DNA of 13,721 nt from an uncultured Acidobacteriota bacterium (lineage in GTDB: Bacteria > Acidobacteriota > Terriglobia > Bryobacterales > Bryobacteraceae). The stretch spans positions 1 through 13,721 of the forward strand of contig CALFYN010000113.1 in assembly GCA_937952345.1 (NCBI GenBank), given 5' to 3'. The position numbers and the translations under genes are program-made. Of the stretch, positions 1-6,723 are shown one piece after another (position 1 is the stretch's first letter; every line of letters starts with the position of its first letter). The notes under the pieces are model-generated. The model searched no databases, was not told the DNA's origin, and saw only the letters and a list, made by a program, of their open reading frames with translations.

Positions 1-1451
1 ACACGCAGAACCGCCCACGCGTGCACCGGAGCATTCACATCCGAGAAGTTCCATTCGCAGGCCGGCAATTGCCCGTTCGGGTGCATGTACCACTCCCGCA
101 ACAGTAGAAGCAGTTGATCCTTGGCAAAGTCTGGGTCCATCAACGCATACGTCACGGCATGAAACGCCAGATCCCAGCAGGCATACCACGGGAACTCCCA
201 CTTGTCGGGTACGGAAAGAACATCGGAGTTGCGCAGGTGCGTCCACTCTTTGTTGCGTCCATGCCTGCGCGATTCGGGAGGACGGGCGAAGGCCAGATCC
301 CCTCGCAGCCAGCGGTTCACGTGAAAGTAGTAGAACTGCTTGCTCCACAGCATTCCCGCCAGCGCCTGGCGTTGTACCCGCCGTTCGTCTTCCGTCATCG
401 TCGAACGATGCACCGTCTCGTAAAACTCGTCTGCCTCACTCCGGCGAGCCGCGAAGGTGGCATCGAAATCAGCGAATGATGCGGCTTCCGGCTCTACACG
501 CGTCAACCGCAAACGTAGCGTGCGCGATTCCCCCGCGCCCAAGGAGAGTCTGTATCGCAGGGCGGCTTTCGTGCCGGTCCGCTCCCCATTGACCGCCGAT
601 GCCATTCCATGGACCACGTAATCATGGATGCCGTCCTTGACAAAGCCGGAGTTCGGAACCCCATACAGCCGCGGACTGTTCGTCTCGTTGTCCGTGAACA
701 ATAGCTCCGCACCGCCTTCGCCCACCAGCCAGCGATCCCCCAGATGACAGTGTTCGGCACGAATCGCCTGCATTCCCGCGGGAGCCTCCGCCGCGCTCAG
801 CACCGGCTTGCGGTCATCCCATCCCCACGACCACGTGTTCCGGAACCAGAGTGTTGGCAGCACCTCCAACTCCGCATCCTGCGCGGCCCGGTTCACAACG
901 GTGATTCGGATGAGGATCTCCTCCACATTGCTCTTGGCGTATTCCACAAACACATCGAAATAGCGGTTGTCCGCGAACACCCCGGTGTCGGCCAGTTCGT
1001 ATTCCGGCGCCTTGCGGCCACGTCGTTGGTTCTCCGCAACCAGCGTTGCGTAGGGGAACTCTGCTTGCGGGTACTTGTAGAGATACTTGGCGTAGGAATA
1101 CGTCGGCGTCGCGTCGAGATAGTAGTAGTACTCTTTTACGTCCTCCCCGTGATTCCCCTCGCGGCCATCCAGTCCGAACAGCCGCTCCTTCAGAATCGGA
1201 TCGCGGCCATTCCACAGCGCAACGGAGAAACAGAGCAACTGATCGCGGTCACAGAATCCGGCCAGCCCGTCTTCACCCCAACGGTACGCCTTCGAACGGG
1301 CATGGTCGTGAGGCAGATATTGCCACGGCGTCGCGGACGCGGAATAGTCCTCCCGCACCGTTCCCCACGCGCGTTCGCTCACATAGGGACCCCACTTGCG
1401 CCACGGCTTGCCTCGCCGGATCTCGCTGAGCCGTTCCGCTTCGGCGGTCAT
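1..1451 (-). CDS. MGH1/GH63-like glucosidase, N-terminal 483 residues (gene runs off the left edge)
   Basis: This is the first 483 codons of a large glycoside hydrolase of the mannosylglycerate hydrolase (MGH1)/GH63-like type, whose full members are usually about 850-900 residues. It starts at ATG 1451 behind GGAGAG (1463-1458, 6-nt spacer) and stays open to base 1. No signal peptide is visible, so it is probably cytoplasmic. The N-terminal half is a beta-rich domain (YLPHDHARSKAYRWGEDG at about 44-62, YYYYLDATPTYSY at 108-120). An alpha/alpha-barrel then begins, with DKWEFPWYACWDLAFHAV (416-433) and LPACEWNFSDVNAP (462-475). By analogy with GH63, D427 in WDLAFH is a candidate general acid; the base would lie beyond the edge. 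These enzymes hydrolyse alpha-glucosidic or mannosyl-type bonds, but the substrate cannot be told from sequence. The gene starts 13 nt after the lon stop, so it is very likely co-transcribed with the stress genes upstream. Family is confident; substrate is unknown. Confidence 0.85.
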   Translation of the reverse strand, partial: MTAEAERLSEIRRGKPWRKWGPYVSERAWGTVREDYSASATPWQYLPHDHARSKAYRWGEDGLAGFCDRDQLLCFSVALWNGRDPILKERLFGLDGREGNHGEDVKEYYYYLDATPTYSYAKYLYKYPQAEFPYATLVAENQRRGRKAPEYELADTGVFADNRYFDVFVEYAKSNVEEILIRITVVNRAAQDAELEVLPTLWFRNTWSWGWDDRKPVLSAAEAPAGMQAIRAEHCHLGDRWLVGEGGAELLFTDNETNSPRLYGVPNSGFVKDGIHDYVVHGMASAVNGERTGTKAALRYRLSLGAGESRTLRLRLTRVEPEAASFADFDATFAARRSEADEFYETVHRSTMTEDERRVQRQALAGMLWSKQFYYFHVNRWLRGDLAFARPPESRRHGRNKEWTHLRNSDVLSVPDKWEFPWYACWDLAFHAVTYALMDPDFAKDQLLLLLREWYMHPNGQLPACEWNFSDVNAPVHAWAVLR

Positions 1452-1464
1452 GGTTTGCTCTCCG

Positions 1465-3891
1465 TCACATCCCCGAGGGCGGTGACAACACCAGCGCCAT
1501 CACCTCTTCCATCGTCCGCACGTAGTGGATCTGCAACTCGCCCAGCGGGATGGACTTGAGATCTTCCTTTACGTTGACCTCGTTTTCAAACGGCAGAATC
1601 ACGTCCCGGATGGCACTGCGCTTGGCGGCCAGCACCTTTTCCTTGATCGCCCCCACGGGAAGCACCAACCCGGTCAGCGTGATCTCTCCCGTCATCGCCC
1701 ATTGCTGCCGCAGAGGCCGTCCCGTCATCGACGAAACTAACGCCGCCGCAATTGTGATGCCGGCTGACGGGCCATCCTTTGGCACCGCCCCCGATGGCAC
1801 ATGCACATGAATATCGGCGGTCTGGAAGCTATCGGGATCAATGCCGTACTTCATCGCACTCGACCGGACCCAGGTCAGCGCCGCCTGCACCGACTCCTGC
1901 ATCACATTGCCTAACTGTCCGGTCATGATCAATCCCTTCGTGCCGCCCGGAATCCGCCCTGCCTCAACAAACAAGACATCGCCGCCCACGGGGGTCCAGG
2001 CAAGCCCCACCGCCACACCTGGCCGCCTGCTGCGCTCCGCCACTTCCGATTCCGTGCGAAACGGCGGCGCACCCAGCAGTTCCTCCACCACTTGCCGCGT
2101 CACCTCCAGCGGCGAACTGGTTCCCGCCGCGACACGCCGCGCTTGCTTCCGGCACACATTGCCAATGTTCCGCTCCAGTTGCCGCACGCCCGCTTCGCGC
2201 GTGTAATGGCTGACGATGTGGAAGATCGCCTCATCCGTGAAAGCAATCCCCGCCCCATCGAGGCCGTTTTCCCGAATCTGCCGCGGAATCAGGTAGCGAA
2301 TCGCGATCATCCGCTTCTCGTCCTCACTGTAGCCCTGCAGCGCGATCACTTCCATGCGGTCACGCAACGCCTCTGGCACGGAGTCCAATTGATTGGCCGT
2401 GGTGATGAACAGCACCTTCGACAAATCGAACGGCACATCCAGATAGTTGTCGCGAAACGAAAAGTTCTGCTCCGGATCCAGCACTTCCAATAACGCCGAC
2501 GCGGGATCTCCGTGAAAGTCCTTCCCCAGTTTGTCCACCTCATCCAGCATGAACACCGGATCGTTCGCCCCGGCGCGGCGGATTCCCTGTATGATCTGGC
2601 CCGGCAAAGCGCCGATGTAGGTGCGCCGGTGTCCGCGAATCTCCGCCTCATCATGCATGCCGCCCAGCGAAAGCCTGGTGAACTTGCGGCCCAGGGCCCG
2701 CGCAATCGATCGGCCCAGCGATGTCTTTCCCACTCCTGGTGCGCCCGTGAAACACAAAATCGGCCCCTTCAGCGAGGGCCGCAACTGCAGCACGGCCAGG
2801 TAGTCCAGAATGCGGTCTTTCACCTTCTCCAGCCCGTAGTGGTCTTCGTCCAGGATTCTCGCCGCGGCGCGGATATCAACAGGTTGCGCACACGACACGG
2901 CCCACGGCAGGCTGATCATCCAATCAAGATACGCCCGCACCATCCCGTGCTCCGGTGACAACGGCGAAAGGTGGCTCAGCCGTTCCAGATCCTTCGCTAC
3001 CTCCGCCTTCACCGGATCGGGCATGCCTGCCGCATCCATCCGCGTCTTCAGGCTCTCAATGTCTTTCTGGGTTTCGTCCAGTTCCCCCAGCTCTTTCTGA
3101 ATCGCCCGCAAATGCTCACGCAGGTACACCTCGCGCTGTGTGCGTGAAAGTTGTCCCTGCGCTTCCGAATGGATCTTCATGCGCAGCTTGATGCGGTCTA
3201 CCTCGCGCTCCAGCAGCTTGTTCAACTGATCCAGCCTTGCCTCGACGTCCAGTTGCTCCAGCAGTTGTTGCCGCTCGGCGAACGCCAGCCCCGGCACCGT
3301 CGCCGACACGAAGTCGGCCAGCTTTGCCGGATCGGGGATGTTGGCTGCCATCAGTTGCAGTTCGTCGGATACATCCGGCGTACTGCCAATCACGTTGCGG
3401 TAAAGTTGCACGACGTTCTGCACCAGCGCTTCGAACTCCGGTGTCACCGCGGGAGGGACTTCGTGCAACTCTTCCACCTGGGCTTTCAGCGTGGGTGATG
3501 TAGGCTCATACTCGCCCGCGCCGATCCGCTTCAGTCCCTGGCAGAACATCACAATGCTGTTGTCGGCCGTCCGCAGGATCCGCTCAATCACCGCAAGCGT
3601 GCCGACGCGGCTCAACTGTTCGGGCGTGGGCGGATCCTCACTCACCCCCGTCTGGGCAAACACACCAACCCGTGCGCCTTCGCCGAGACGGAGCGCCAGA
3701 TCGGCGTAGACCCTTCGCCCCACCGTCAGTGGCAACACCGCGCTGGGGAATAGTACCGCTTCGCGCAAGGGAAAAATATCGAGTTCCCACATTTGCGGCG
3801 ATCCGGCATCCGCCTCCGCCGCTGTGACGTGTTCTTCAAGAGCCGGCATGGCACTGTTTGATGGGCAATCCGAGTGCCAAGCCGGCTTCAC
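1465..3891 (-). CDS. lon: ATP-dependent Lon protease (LonA type)
   Basis: This is a full-length bacterial LonA, 808 residues against about 780-815 in the family. Lon is a cytoplasmic hexameric AAA+ protease that degrades misfolded and regulatory proteins. The substrate-binding N domain begins at LDIFPLREAVLFP (38-50), followed by a helical linker (about 215-300). The AAA+ module has Walker A GAPGVGKT (383-390), Walker B FMLDE (447-451) and sensor-1 TTAN (497-500). The Lon peptidase domain has Ser709 in PKDGPSAG and Lys752 in IKEK, 43 residues apart as in E. coli (S679/K722). All catalytic residues are present. The start used is GTG 3891, which overlaps the TGA of the upstream gene (GTGA) and implies translational coupling. 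It lacks a well-placed Shine-Dalgarno. Internal ATGs at 3849 (residue 15) or 3792 (residue 34) would remove a non-conserved leader and are real alternatives. It sits between the hibernation factor and the glucosidase in one operon. Confidence 0.97.
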   Translation of the reverse strand: MKPAWHSDCPSNSAMPALEEHVTAAEADAGSPQMWELDIFPLREAVLFPSAVLPLTVGRRVYADLALRLGEGARVGVFAQTGVSEDPPTPEQLSRVGTLAVIERILRTADNSIVMFCQGLKRIGAGEYEPTSPTLKAQVEELHEVPPAVTPEFEALVQNVVQLYRNVIGSTPDVSDELQLMAANIPDPAKLADFVSATVPGLAFAERQQLLEQLDVEARLDQLNKLLEREVDRIKLRMKIHSEAQGQLSRTQREVYLREHLRAIQKELGELDETQKDIESLKTRMDAAGMPDPVKAEVAKDLERLSHLSPLSPEHGMVRAYLDWMISLPWAVSCAQPVDIRAAARILDEDHYGLEKVKDRILDYLAVLQLRPSLKGPILCFTGAPGVGKTSLGRSIARALGRKFTRLSLGGMHDEAEIRGHRRTYIGALPGQIIQGIRRAGANDPVFMLDEVDKLGKDFHGDPASALLEVLDPEQNFSFRDNYLDVPFDLSKVLFITTANQLDSVPEALRDRMEVIALQGYSEDEKRMIAIRYLIPRQIRENGLDGAGIAFTDEAIFHIVSHYTREAGVRQLERNIGNVCRKQARRVAAGTSSPLEVTRQVVEELLGAPPFRTESEVAERSRRPGVAVGLAWTPVGGDVLFVEAGRIPGGTKGLIMTGQLGNVMQESVQAALTWVRSSAMKYGIDPDSFQTADIHVHVPSGAVPKDGPSAGITIAAALVSSMTGRPLRQQWAMTGEITLTGLVLPVGAIKEKVLAAKRSAIRDVILPFENEVNVKEDLKSIPLGELQIHYVRTMEEVMALVLSPPSGM

Positions 3892-4553
3892 CCCTGGCCC
3901 GGCCGGATCGATACGGGAACAACCCCGGCGGCGATCTTGCTCTGCTTCCGCGGATGCGCGATCTTCACCGTGGTTGCCTGTGGGCCCTTTTCCCCCTCTT
4001 CCTCGCAGAACTTCACTTCCGTCCCCAGCCGTAGCAGGGGGAACCGCCCGTCCCGCACGGACTCGCGATGGAAGTACACTCGCCTCCCGCCTGCCGTCTC
4101 CAGGAAGCCATATCCTTCGTCTTCGAAAAGAGCCGCCACCTTGCCTGCGGCCAATGGCACTTGCCGCAGTTTCACATCGCCGCGCTGCTTCCGCCCGAAA
4201 TCCTGCAAGCGCCGCCGCATTTCGCGGAACGCATCCAGAATCGCCCGCCGCGGGTTGCGGTGCTCACGGCCCAGTTCCGATTTCTTGGTCATCGCCTCAC
4301 CCTGGACGTCCTGTAGCCCTGCGCGAAGACTCGGCGCGGATTCCACCAGCAATTCCCCTTCCGGCAATCCCAGATCGATCCGGACGTGGTAGATCTTGCC
4401 TCGTTTCCGGCCATCGGCGGTTTCCATCATCACCCGGCAGCTTGTGATCCGTTTGTAGTATCGCTCCAACCGGCTGGCCTGCTCGCGTATGTACGCATAC
4501 AGTTCTTCCGGCGCTTCGAAGTTGCGGAACGTGATTTGGATTGGGAGAACCAT
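3888..4553 (-). CDS. HPF/RaiA-type ribosome hibernation factor fused to a cold-shock-like domain
   Basis: This 221-residue cytoplasmic protein has two parts. Residues 1 to about 123 match the HPF/RaiA (sigma-54 modulation) fold: a first strand PIQITFRNF (4-12), helix EELYAYIREQASRLERYY (16-33), basic strand KIYHVRIDLGLPEGELLVE (53-71) and a long basic C-terminal helix (about 102-123). This fold binds the 30S decoding region and silences ribosomes. Residues about 136-198 form a cold-shock-like OB fold, with GYGFLE (147-152) in the RNP1 place and VYFHRESV (159-166) in the RNP2 place, so it probably binds RNA. The usual long-HPF C-terminal dimerisation domain is absent. ATG 4553 is chosen because AAGGAG lies 8 nt upstream, overlapping the end of the Usp gene. 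A 17-residue longer reading from 4604 would overlap that gene and has no such support. The stop overlaps the lon start by 4 nt. Ribosome silencing with RNA binding is inferred from the domains. Confidence 0.9.
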   Translation of the reverse strand: MVLPIQITFRNFEAPEELYAYIREQASRLERYYKRITSCRVMMETADGRKRGKIYHVRIDLGLPEGELLVESAPSLRAGLQDVQGEAMTKKSELGREHRNPRRAILDAFREMRRRLQDFGRKQRGDVKLRQVPLAAGKVAALFEDEGYGFLETAGGRRVYFHRESVRDGRFPLLRLGTEVKFCEEEGEKGPQATTVKIAHPRKQSKIAAGVVPVSIRPGQG

Positions 4554-4558
4554 GTTGC

Positions 4559-5473
4559 CTACTCCTTGGATCTGACAATCAGAACCGAGCACGGCGCATG
4601 CCAAGCCAGCCGCGAGGATACGCTGCCCAACAACTGATGCTTCAGATCGCTGGCGCCGGTTGCCCCCACCACAACCAGATCGTAGTTGCCCTGCTCAACC
4701 TCGCCGAGAATCTCATTCGCGGGGATCCCTTCGGCAATCTTTCGCTCCACCGATGGATGGTGCTCGCGCAGCCGGTCGCGGCCCCGTTCGAGAAGCCGTT
4801 CCGCCTGCTCGCGCAAGAATCGCTGCCAAGGTACGGCCGAATCGTCCTCGGGTAGTTCGGCTTCTTCAAACCCGAACCAGTCCTGCTCCAGGCCGAGGTG
4901 CAGCCAGGGCGTCTCCAGCACATGCAGCAGCGTCACCTCGGCGTCTTGCCAATTCACCAGGGAAGCCAGTGTATCCACCGCGCGAAGCGAAGCGGTTGAC
5001 CCGTCCAGCGGCACAAGTACACGGAATCCGTTGGTCCCCGCGCTTCCCGCGGTCCGCCGTCCAACCAGCACGCTGCATGGAGCATGGTGCGCCACATGGC
5101 TGGCCACCGGCCCTAATCCGCAATGCCGGACATCCCTTTCGCTGCTGGAACCTACAACCACCACGTCATACTCGGAGGCCAGACGCACGATCGTGCCCCC
5201 AGGCGGACCCGTCTCCGGCAGTGTTCTCGCTTCCATCCCAAGCGATTGCAGCAGCTCTTTCGCCTCGGTAAGGATCCGCTGCGTCTCCGTCAGAATGCGG
5301 TGCCGGTAGCGGTCCCGCAGCCTCCCCTCATCCCATCCCGTCATCGCCGGAAGATACTCCGGCGCAACACAAACAACATCAGCCTGTGTATCGTTGCGGT
5401 TCAGGAACCGGAGCGCACCGCGCATGGCATCGGCGGACTCCACGGAACCGTCGACGGCGAACAGTACCTTCAT
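4559..5473 (-). CDS. Tandem universal stress protein (two UspA domains)
   Basis: This 304-residue cytoplasmic protein contains two Usp domains, at about 1-138 and 150-302, joined by a short Gly/Ala-rich linker. Each begins with the typical strand and DGS (MKVLFAVDGS at 1-10; FRVLVPLDGS at 150-159) and ends with HAPCSVLV or HAPCSVLI. Domain 2 carries the exact ATP-binding pattern G-2x-G-9x-G-S (G270, G273, G283, S284). Domain 1 has only S111 and GP (121-122) at the matching sites, so it probably does not bind ATP in the standard way. Usp proteins accumulate in starvation, stationary phase and oxidative or hypoxic stress. The start at ATG 5473 has a strong GGAGGT (5484-5479, 5-nt spacer). The gene is first in a four-gene minus-strand run, followed 5 nt later by the HPF-like gene. 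Identity is firm; the specific stress signal is unknown. Confidence 0.96.
   Translation of the reverse strand: MKVLFAVDGSVESADAMRGALRFLNRNDTQADVVCVAPEYLPAMTGWDEGRLRDRYRHRILTETQRILTEAKELLQSLGMEARTLPETGPPGGTIVRLASEYDVVVVGSSSERDVRHCGLGPVASHVAHHAPCSVLVGRRTAGSAGTNGFRVLVPLDGSTASLRAVDTLASLVNWQDAEVTLLHVLETPWLHLGLEQDWFGFEEAELPEDDSAVPWQRFLREQAERLLERGRDRLREHHPSVERKIAEGIPANEILGEVEQGNYDLVVVGATGASDLKHQLLGSVSSRLAWHAPCSVLIVRSKE
4562..4567 (-). promoter_or_regulatory. Shine-Dalgarno AAGGAG fixing the HPF-like start
   Basis: AAGGAG (read 4567 to 4562) ends 8 nt before ATG 4553. It sits in the last codons of the universal stress gene and runs up to its TAG stop, which begins at 4561. It supports ATG 4553 over the in-frame upstream start at 4604, and indicates coupled translation of the two genes. 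Confidence 0.8.
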
Positions 5474-5490
5474 TGTTCACCTCCGGCTTC

Positions 5491-5514
5491 CATTGAGCAA
5501 TCGGTGCTCCAATG
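5491..5514 (-). promoter_or_regulatory. Inverted repeat in the leader of the stress operon
   Basis: CATTGAGCA (5491-5499) and TGCTCCAATG (5505-5514) are reverse complements apart from one extra C, separated by the 5-nt loop ATCGG. The element lies 17-41 nt upstream of the Usp start, just before its GGAGGT. It could be an operator for a dimeric regulator or a hairpin in the 5' leader. No regulator family is recognised and it may be chance. Confidence 0.35.
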
Positions 5515-5603
5515 CCGGGCCCCTCTCCGGCCGTCCGTTGAGAGACAATAGGAAAGAGTCTGTGAGAGGTTTGAAACGAATCCGCCAGGAACGGGTTCAA
5601 TAC

Positions 5604-6041
5604 ATGAGTATGCACAAGATTGCGCTATTGTTGACGCTTGCCGCCGTTGCGGCCGTTGCCCAGGAGGAATCGCCTGTCACCACGCGCGTGGCTCCGTTGG
5701 GGATCCCCTGCGAGCCCGGACAGGCTCTGCCCATCGGCACAGGCTTTCCCATTGTCTGTCCTCCCGCCGAGGAACAGGGTTTCATGGTCTTTGTGAAGAC
5801 CACCGATGAGGGCACTGCCGGCTACAAGGTGAAGCTGCGCTACACCACGAACGACGGCGAAGAGAAGGAAGCCGAGCAGAGCGTCGCCCGAAACAAGAAC
5901 GGCGCCTGGACGGTAGCCGTGTTTCAAGTGGGACGCATGAAGACGGACACGCTGTCCGGCAATACAGCCAAGGGTGTCGATGTGGAGCAACTCAGCACGT
6001 TCTCCACCACCGCCACCGCAAAATCGAAGTCGAAGAATTAG
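5604..6041 (+). CDS. Small secreted protein of unknown function
   Basis: This 145-residue protein is not recognised as a known family. The N-terminus MSMHKIALLLTLAAVAAVAQ (1-20) is a clear Sec signal peptide with probable cleavage near AVA/Q (19/20). The mature part has two cysteines (C36 in GIPCEPG, C52 in PIVCPPAEE) 16 residues apart, which could form a disulfide in the periplasm. It then has a probably beta-rich segment (GFMVFVKTT...GYKVKLRYTT at 59-82) and a Lys/Ser/Thr-rich tail. ATG 5604 is preferred over the ATG two codons later (5610) because AGGA ends 13 nt before 5604, already a long spacer. It diverges from the stress operon across a 130-bp gap, so shared regulation is possible. 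Its TAG overlaps the TAA of the convergent membrane gene. Confidence 0.75.
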   Translation: MSMHKIALLLTLAAVAAVAQEESPVTTRVAPLGIPCEPGQALPIGTGFPIVCPPAEEQGFMVFVKTTDEGTAGYKVKLRYTTNDGEEKEAEQSVARNKNGAWTVAVFQVGRMKTDTLSGNTAKGVDVEQLSTFSTTATAKSKSKN

Positions 6042-6298
6042 GCTTCGATCTTCAATCCCGAAAAGATCCGGTAGACGATCAGCAACACCACCGCGCCCGC
6101 TACCGCCGCGCCGTAGCCGGTCACGGATCCGATGCCCCAGAAGTCCATCAGCCATCCGAGCGAGGCCGTCATGCTGGCGCCGCACAGTCCGACACAAGCG
6201 GTCGTGATGACGCCACCTTTGTCGTTGGAAGGCATCATGCCGCGGCCAAGAAACCCGAGTACCGCGCCCAGAAGGGCTGTTGAAAACACGCTTACCAT
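6038..6298 (-). CDS. GlsB/YeaQ/YmgE-family small membrane protein
   Basis: This 86-residue protein matches the GlsB/YeaQ (transglycosylase-associated) family in size and layout. A first membrane segment ends in GAVLGFLGRGMMPSNDKGG (11-29), the family's glycine-rich turn. A second glycine/alanine-rich segment (about 30-52) follows, and a third (GAAVAGAVVLLIVYRIF at about 63-79) is followed by a short tail. Members are inner-membrane stress-response proteins of poorly known biochemical role. ATG 6298 lacks a normally spaced Shine-Dalgarno, since GAAGAG abuts the start too closely. A TACAAT hexamer lies 8 nt before it. The stop overlaps the stop of the convergent secreted-protein gene by 4 nt. 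Confidence 0.85.
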   Translation of the reverse strand: MVSVFSTALLGAVLGFLGRGMMPSNDKGGVITTACVGLCGASMTASLGWLMDFWGIGSVTGYGAAVAGAVVLLIVYRIFSGLKIEA

Positions 6299-6306
6299 AT
6301 CTCTTC

Positions 6307-6312
6307 ATTGTA
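6307..6312 (-). promoter_or_regulatory. Candidate -10 element (TACAAT) 8 nt before the GlsB-like start
   Basis: TACAAT (read 6312 to 6307) matches TATAAT at five of six bases and is followed by exactly 8 nt and then ATG 6298. If used, the transcript would begin at or within a few bases of the start codon. No clear -35 is seen 16-18 nt upstream. Confidence 0.35.
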
Positions 6313-6358
6313 CCTTGCCCCGATGAGCTTTTTCCTCTTCCGATTGCGCGATTTGTGT

Positions 6359-6365
6359 AGAGGAG
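6359..6365 (+). promoter_or_regulatory. Shine-Dalgarno AGAGGAG supporting a TTG start
   Basis: AGAGGAG ends 11 nt before TTG 6377. This is the only good ribosome binding site in the region, so it favours TTG 6377 over the in-frame ATG 6323. The resulting N-terminus is a compact signal peptide. The spacer is somewhat long. Confidence 0.6.
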
Positions 6366-6376
6366 ACAACAATACA

Positions 6377-6715
6377 TTGAAACGAATCATCGTCGCGTTA
6401 GGCCTGTTGGCCGCACCCCTGGCATGCCCTTCCACTACCGCCGAAACAACCATGTACGCCCCATTCAGCTTCACCGCCGGCGACTCGCGCCTGGCCGCCG
6501 GTGAGTACCGTGTCCGCACCGAATTGACTCCCGGCGGCGTGTATCGCATCTACCTTCAGAACAACGATGGCCACCAGGTGCTCGTCCCCGTCGTCCGCGT
6601 GGACGCTCCAAACTTGACAAAGTCCGGCTTCATTTTCCGGTGCGAATCGGATGGATCCTGCCAGTTGACCGAGGTGCGCAGCGGAGGCGGTCCAGCCTTC
6701 CGACTCCAACGGTAG
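6377..6715 (+). CDS. Small exported protein with PFSFTAG...AAGEYRV motif (acidobacterial type)
   Basis: This 112-residue protein has a probable Sec signal peptide (MKRIIVALGLLAAPLACPST at 1-20) and a short mature domain. The mature domain begins YAPFSFTAGDSRLAAGEYRV (27-46) and continues with VYRIYLQN and HQVLVPV strands. From memory, the 'PF-F-AG-(5x)-AGEY-V' signature is common in small acidobacterial secreted proteins without assigned function; this could not be checked by search. C89 and C95 could pair. The start is taken as TTG 6377 because of AGAGGAG at 6359-6365. An ATG at 6323 in the same frame would add 18 residues and give an unusually long n-region. The cysteine at 17 follows PLA rather than a good lipobox, so a lipoprotein is unlikely. 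It converges on the sulfatase gene with 8 nt between stops. Confidence 0.72.
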   Translation: MKRIIVALGLLAAPLACPSTTAETTMYAPFSFTAGDSRLAAGEYRVRTELTPGGVYRIYLQNNDGHQVLVPVVRVDAPNLTKSGFIFRCESDGSCQLTEVRSGGGPAFRLQR

Positions 6716-6723
6716 GCTTGCGC

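Noticed and set aside
744..1559. Plus-strand frame of 271 codons opposite the glucosidase and the end of lon
   Set aside because: It crosses two real genes on the other strand and shows no recognisable motif; a shadow of high GC content.
5625..6377. Minus-strand frame of 250 codons covering the secreted and GlsB-like genes
   Set aside because: The GlsB-like frame inside this stretch has clear family features and the secreted gene has a signal peptide on the plus strand; this third frame has neither.
6425..6430. Possible lipobox cysteine at residue 17 of the small exported protein
   Set aside because: The residues before the cysteine are P-L-A, which does not fit the usual [LVI]-[AST]-[GA]-C pattern.
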